Assembly: GCA_027005175.1 (NCBI GenBank)
Contig: JALTMC010000318.1
Span: 1 to 5,573, forward strand
Reading direction: 5' to 3'
DNA: 5,573 nt
Origin: Myxococcales bacterium
Lineage (GTDB): Bacteria; Myxococcota_C; UBA6777
Notes under the pieces: generated by a model
What the model was told of the DNA's origin: nothing
Seen by the model: the letters and a program-made list of their open reading frames with translations, nothing else
Databases searched by the model: none
In this document: piece by piece, positions 5,112 through 5,573 of the stretch
Layout: every line of letters begins with the position of its first letter
Position numbering within the stretch: the first letter of the stretch is position 1
Made by a program: the position numbers and the translations under genes

Positions 5112-5573
5112 TGGAGCGTTGTTTCTTTTGGTTGATGAACCACAGACCGGCGAAAAGTAAAATCCCGACAATGGAGTGGCCGAACAAGAGGTGTGTGGGG
5201 GATTCCTTAGGGCATAGCAATTGCAGACCAATGCTGGACACGAGCCCTCCAGCAACAGCACTCATGCCCAGGAAGGAAAGCTCTGGTTTGAAGCGAGCAA
5301 ACAGATGAGTTGTAAGGAGGAAGGGAGCGGATAGTGCGACTCCAATGAGAATGCACTCTACGATGTCAAACAACAACACTCCTGTGTTTGCCGGTACATA
5401 ATGAGGAGGATGATAGGGTCTAGGTAGGAGGGCCAAGGCCATTGGGATGATTACCCCAAGTGTGGGCAGCATAATATGAGTGAACCAAACAGGTAGATCA
5501 GGTTTGTGAAGGGGTCGCAGGATGATCCAAACATGAAGCAGTAGAAGTACTGTAAAGGTGCCAAGTAGTACAC
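5101..5573 (-). CDS. NrsF/DUF1109-like multi-spanning membrane protein, 5'-truncated by window edge
   Basis: The frame is open to the right edge, with 156 residues visible before TGA (complement of 5101-5103). The Met codon at 5470-5472 is probably internal, because a hydrophobic, transmembrane-like stretch continues upstream of it. About five membrane helices can be seen, for example 'LLLLHVWII', 'VECILIGVALSAPFLL', 'MSAVAGGLVSSIGLQLL' and 'SIVGILLFAGLWF', then a short basic tail. The stretch 'LQLLCPKESPTHLLFGH' matches the CP-(x)n-H signature of the NrsF/DUF1109 family, six-helix inner-membrane anti-sigma factors of ECF sigma factors. The two cysteines (codons at 5353-5355 and 5212-5214) are 47 residues apart. 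That is close to the spacing I recall for the paired cysteines of Caulobacter NrsF. If the family is right, an ECF sigma-factor gene would be expected just beyond the right edge. The gene is convergent with the barrel gene. An unrelated small membrane protein is the alternative. Confidence 0.62.
   Translation of the reverse strand, partial: VLLGTFTVLLLLHVWIILRPLHKPDLPVWFTHIMLPTLGVIIPMALALLPRPYHPPHYVPANTGVLLFDIVECILIGVALSAPFLLTTHLFARFKPELSFLGMSAVAGGLVSSIGLQLLCPKESPTHLLFGHSIVGILLFAGLWFINQKKQRSKPA

Noticed and set aside
5057-5308. Plus-strand 83-codon ORF after the barrel gene
   Set aside because: It lies antisense to the NrsF-like gene, shows no family resemblance and reads as a shadow of that gene.

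Overview
The window comes from a Gram-negative (diderm) bacterium. It holds an Mla-type (MCE) lipid-transport ABC cassette followed by a secreted beta-barrel protein with a classical outer-membrane C-terminus. The protein style and the last gene (NrsF/DUF1109-like, with the Cys-Pro and His signature) suggest a deltaproteobacterial or myxobacterial-type lineage of moderate GC. That placement is an inference and not firm.

Layout, left to right. Positions 2-640 (+) are the 3' part of mlaE, the permease, whose start lies off the left edge. Positions 641-810 are a spacer with a perfect 33-bp tandem duplication. The duplication falls in an uncertain 55-codon ORF (657-824) that overlaps the start of the next gene. 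Positions 811-1575 (+) are mlaF, the ATPase, with every ABC motif intact. Positions 1594-2814 (+) are mlaD, the substrate-binding MCE protein. It is more than twice the E. coli length, with a Lys-rich insertion inside the MCE domain and a repeat-built C-terminal region. Positions 2788-2927 are five perfectly phased 28-bp tandem repeats, the first of which contains the last codons and stop of mlaD. Positions 2928-3032 hold an imperfect 31-bp-period direct repeat and a weak sigma-54-like motif. Positions 3033-5054 (+) are a 673-aa exported protein with N-terminal beta-rich segments and a C-terminal DUF3078-like beta-barrel. A hairpin at about 5070-5111 sits between convergent genes. Positions 5101-5573 (-) are the 3' part of an NrsF/DUF1109-like multi-spanning membrane protein whose start lies off the right edge.

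How the genes may work together. MlaE, MlaF and MlaD form the inner-membrane engine that moves phospholipid between the inner and outer membranes. No MlaA, MlaB or MlaC is visible. The barrel gene follows mlaD on the same strand after a 218-bp spacer. A functional link, for example as an outer-membrane partner, is attractive but inferred only from position. The NrsF-like gene is on the opposite strand and probably belongs to a separate sigma-factor regulatory unit.

The most unusual DNA-level property is the density of short direct duplications (33, 28, 31 and 27 bp periods) in the non-conserved parts of about 2.5 kb. Nothing in the window demands a wholly new system. The best candidates for novelty are the elongated MlaD, its neighbouring barrel and the repeat array that straddles the mlaD stop codon.
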